From Hydractinia symbiolongicarpus (Eukaryota > Cnidaria > Hydrozoa > Anthoathecata > Hydractiniidae): DNA of 64,000 nucleotides. The stretch lies in the NCBI RefSeq assembly GCF_029227915.1, contig NC_079889.1, positions 10,664,001 to 10,728,000 on the forward strand, given 5' to 3'. Every line of letters starts with the position of its first letter. Within the stretch, counting starts at the first letter, position 1. The translations under genes and the position numbers were made by a program. Positions 61,581-64,000 of the stretch are shown here, piece after piece. The notes beneath the pieces are model-generated. The model had not been told where the DNA came from and searched no databases. It worked only from the letters and a program-made list of their open reading frames with translations.

Positions 61581-62157
61581 TCAAGTTGGAATATAACGGT
61601 AAAAGGTTGGTTTAATAAAACTAACGAAAACTTTTATAAATATACTTTATGTTTCTTTTTGCTTTACTTTGTCTTCGACTCTTCTTGTCTCCATGGTTAT
61701 CGTCCATTCTCCAACTTTTGAAAACGTCTTTAGACCAATAATTAAAGTAATAACAAAGTATCCACTATGCTGTTTTTATTTTTTCAACGTTGAACAAATG
61801 CTCAAGCCCCTAACGGTTTCAAAATAACTGACAATACGATAAATTACTCAGCGATGTTTGTTTCAGATATGCATCAAAGAGAGCTTCAAAATAGTAGATA
61901 AAAAAGTTTTTTGTAAAAGCGGTTCGATATTTTGCTTCGTTTTAGCAGACGTTTTTAAAACGTTGCATTTGAAAAAGATGCTTCGTGGGCAGTTTTGACA
62001 CTGGTCTGTAAATTGTTGCGTAGTTGCTTTCATAATGGGGTCCTTTAAAAATATGGCGGTGATGTAAACACACGTTTTACCCTGCTTCCATCATTTATTA
62101 ACCATAAACCCTGTAGCTACTTGGTTGTTGTAATTGTACCAATATTTTCAAAGCAAG
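61581..62157. other. PINX1 5' flank
   Basis: No coding sequence seen. It must contain the PINX1 promoter and perhaps the unfound first exon of the minus-strand U1-C-like gene, which would make the two divergent. No TATA box or initiator could be assigned. Confidence 0.4.
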
Positions 62158-62230
62158 ATGAGTATGCTAGCAGAACCTAGATCTCGTCAAAAGTGGAGCG
62201 ACGATCCAAGAAACACTAGATGGGCAAATG
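62158..62230 (+). CDS. PINX1: PINX1 first coding exon (gene continues beyond window)
   Basis: PINX1 is a nucleolar G-patch protein that binds TERF1/PIN2 and the telomerase catalytic subunit and takes part in rRNA processing. The exon reads MSMLAEPRSRQKWSDDPRNT then RWAN and ends in phase 1 (G) at GTGAGT. It matches the human start MSMLAERRRKQKWAVDPQNT plus AWSND almost residue for residue; G|AT would supply the Asp. The G-patch exon (SKFGQ..LEKMGW) is not in the remaining 1.77 kb, so intron 1 is at least that long. The ATG is the first codon of the conserved N-terminus, so the start is secure. Confidence 0.93.
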
Positions 62231-64000
62231 GTGAGTGATGCTTTTAGCTAAAATATGTGTGATATTTAAAACAAACAACTAGCTAGCTAAACAGAATCAT
62301 TAAACTAGTCCCATTTAATTCCAAAAAGTGTTGTCAAGCTAACATATTGCTAGGTATATAGATGTAAAAATAATAATAAAATCCCTGAGAAATAAAGTAA
62401 TTTCTATATTGTTATTAGTCCCATACCTTGTGCTGTACGAACTTTTAGCTAGCTTCAAATTGCTAAGACACAGTTGCCCTGTTCTGCCCGGATAATAAAC
62501 GCTGCCCTGATTATGTGCGGCAGCTTGCCTTGGTTACAAACAGGGCAGAAAATACATAAGCAGGTCAACATAATCAGGACAGGCCGGCTAATTAATACAG
62601 CAGTTAAAAGGAATTATTTGGGACTTATAAAAGGAATATAATCAGGGCAGGCCGGTTTATGTACCACAGTCTAATGTCATTTGTTACTTAAAAACACGGG
62701 CAGACCGACTTATGTACGACAGTCTAATATTACTTAAAACTTATGGAACGAACATATCGGACAAGGGTGCCGATAGACGAGGGTAAGTATTCCTCCTGAA
62801 AAAACCCGCATAGACCTGAACAATGCCCGAAAGAAAAAAAAACAGACACTAATATATGATTCAAAAAAACTATAAAAATTAAAATAAACTTACTATTTCG
62901 TAGCGAAGTTCTTAGAAGAACTGTTTTTGAAGGTTTTTGAACAAGTTTACTTTATAAATAACTTATATATAAACTTTATTAACTCCTTTCTCCTCAAGCG
63001 CCTTCTTCCCAACCATCCTCAGCATGGTTTGTTACAAGGAATTGCATTTCGGGAATGTTCCGGGCGAGTTCGGAAAAGTGTGGGCGGTTTCGGGGGACAA
63101 CCACTAATTTTATTTGAAAAGTGGCCCGAACTCGCCCGTATATATGCGGGCGTTTGCGGCTTATCGGCACCCTCTTCCGAAAGGCGGATACGCTGTAAAA
63201 AGTATGGCCGTTTTCAGGCGAGTTCGGCGTTTTGAAAAAAATTCAGGTATTTGCCCGAAAAAACCCGCATATATAGACTTAAACAATGCCCAAAAATAAA
63301 GATTCACCACAAATAACTCTCGAAAAATTATTTAAAAAAGTGTGAAAATTAAAATGAACTAACTATGTGATAGCGAAGTTCTTAAAAGAACTGGGTTTTT
63401 TTATTTTTGATAAGATTTACTTGATAAATAACTTGTATATAAACTTTATTAACTCCTTTCTCTTCAAATGCATTGTTTTAACTGTCGTCCGCCATGTTTA
63501 TGTTACAAGGTGTTACATTTCGGGAATGTTCCGGGCGAGTTCTGGCGTGTTCAGGAAAGTGCGGGCGGTTTCGATCGACAACAGTCAATTTAATTCGAAA
63601 AGTCGCCTGAACTCAAACATAATCGGGCGACTGATTTTATATCATTCGTCTTCACTTAGGACAAGCATATAGCCCTGCTGGCAAAGTTGTTGTTGTTCTC
63701 AAATAAAACGAAATTTCGTGGAAAATACTAAATTTTGGGATTCGCAAGTTTCATAACTTTTTACTAAACTTAATTCTCGCAAAAAGAATAATATAGGTTT
63801 CGTAAAATTTAGTTACGTATATTAAGTTGAAATGTATTTACTACAAGAGTAGTTTATACTAAGAATTACGTTGAGACTTTTTTCTTTTGCCATGTCTAGT
63901 TTTTAGGGGTGTTCTATCTTCCAGAGAATGTTCACAAAAGTTAGAAGAAAATGCCAATCACAGTTGCCTGGCCAGCCATTATATCAGCGTTCATAATCCG
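62231..64000 (+). repeat. PINX1 intron 1 with a ~465-bp direct repeat
   Basis: Two diverged copies of one unit follow each other, about 62790-63250 and 63250-63650 (the second partial). Shared landmarks are AAAAAACCCGCATA (62799, 63258), TAGCGAAGTTCTTA (62902, 63371), ACTTTATTAACTCCTTTCTC (62972, 63441) and CGGGAATGTTCCGGGCGAGT (63051, 63521). The G+C-rich Gly/Arg-like ORFs across it are repeat artefacts. Parts resemble the TIR element at 55219-55931. A run of related short motifs (CAGGGCAG, CAGGCCGG) occupies 62480-62720. Confidence 0.7.

Overview
This is a eukaryotic nuclear genome fragment from an animal. The DNA is strongly AT-rich, the genes have many short exons with GT-AG introns, and the introns are long and full of degenerate mobile elements. 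Gene content (EPS8, U1 snRNP C, PINX1) is metazoan. The mix of DNA-transposon, SINE, SWIM/YqaJ and Penelope-like debris suggests an early-branching invertebrate such as a cnidarian; that is inference only. Most open reading frames over 60 codons here are chance ORFs; real coding sequence was recovered by joining exons by splice sites, phase and homology.

Layout. 1-5127: no gene seen, but a tRNA-derived SINE on the minus strand and several copies of a short palindromic repeat. 5128-43473 (+): a 31-exon EPS8 orthologue (PTB, central region, SH3, Q/Pro-rich insert, SAM, actin-effector C-terminus), about 1,185 aa. Its introns carry a 1.4-kb foldback element, dispersed repeat copies, microsatellites, an alternative-first-exon candidate and clustered duplicated 3' splice sites. 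43474-51250: transposon graveyard, with a broken SWIM/YqaJ-type gene, a 796-bp TIR element, a decayed PIF/Harbinger transposase and dispersed repeats. 51580-56254 (-): five-exon SNRPC (U1-C), 189 aa. 58888-60198 (-): a diverged second U1-C-like gene with identical lengths for its two zinc-finger exons but no Met/Pro-rich tail. 62158-62230 (+): first coding exon of PINX1, the rest lying beyond the window.

EPS8 couples receptor signalling to actin capping and bundling. U1-C sits in the U1 snRNP that recognises 5' splice sites. PINX1 is a nucleolar G-patch protein acting on telomerase and ribosomal RNA. The genes are functionally unrelated neighbours. The observations most worth following up are the U1-C paralogue, the 3' splice-site pairs in EPS8 in which the downstream acceptor's TAG is a stop codon for the upstream one, the candidate internal EPS8 promoter exon, and a tiny 56-bp palindromic insertion flanked by a 12-bp direct repeat.
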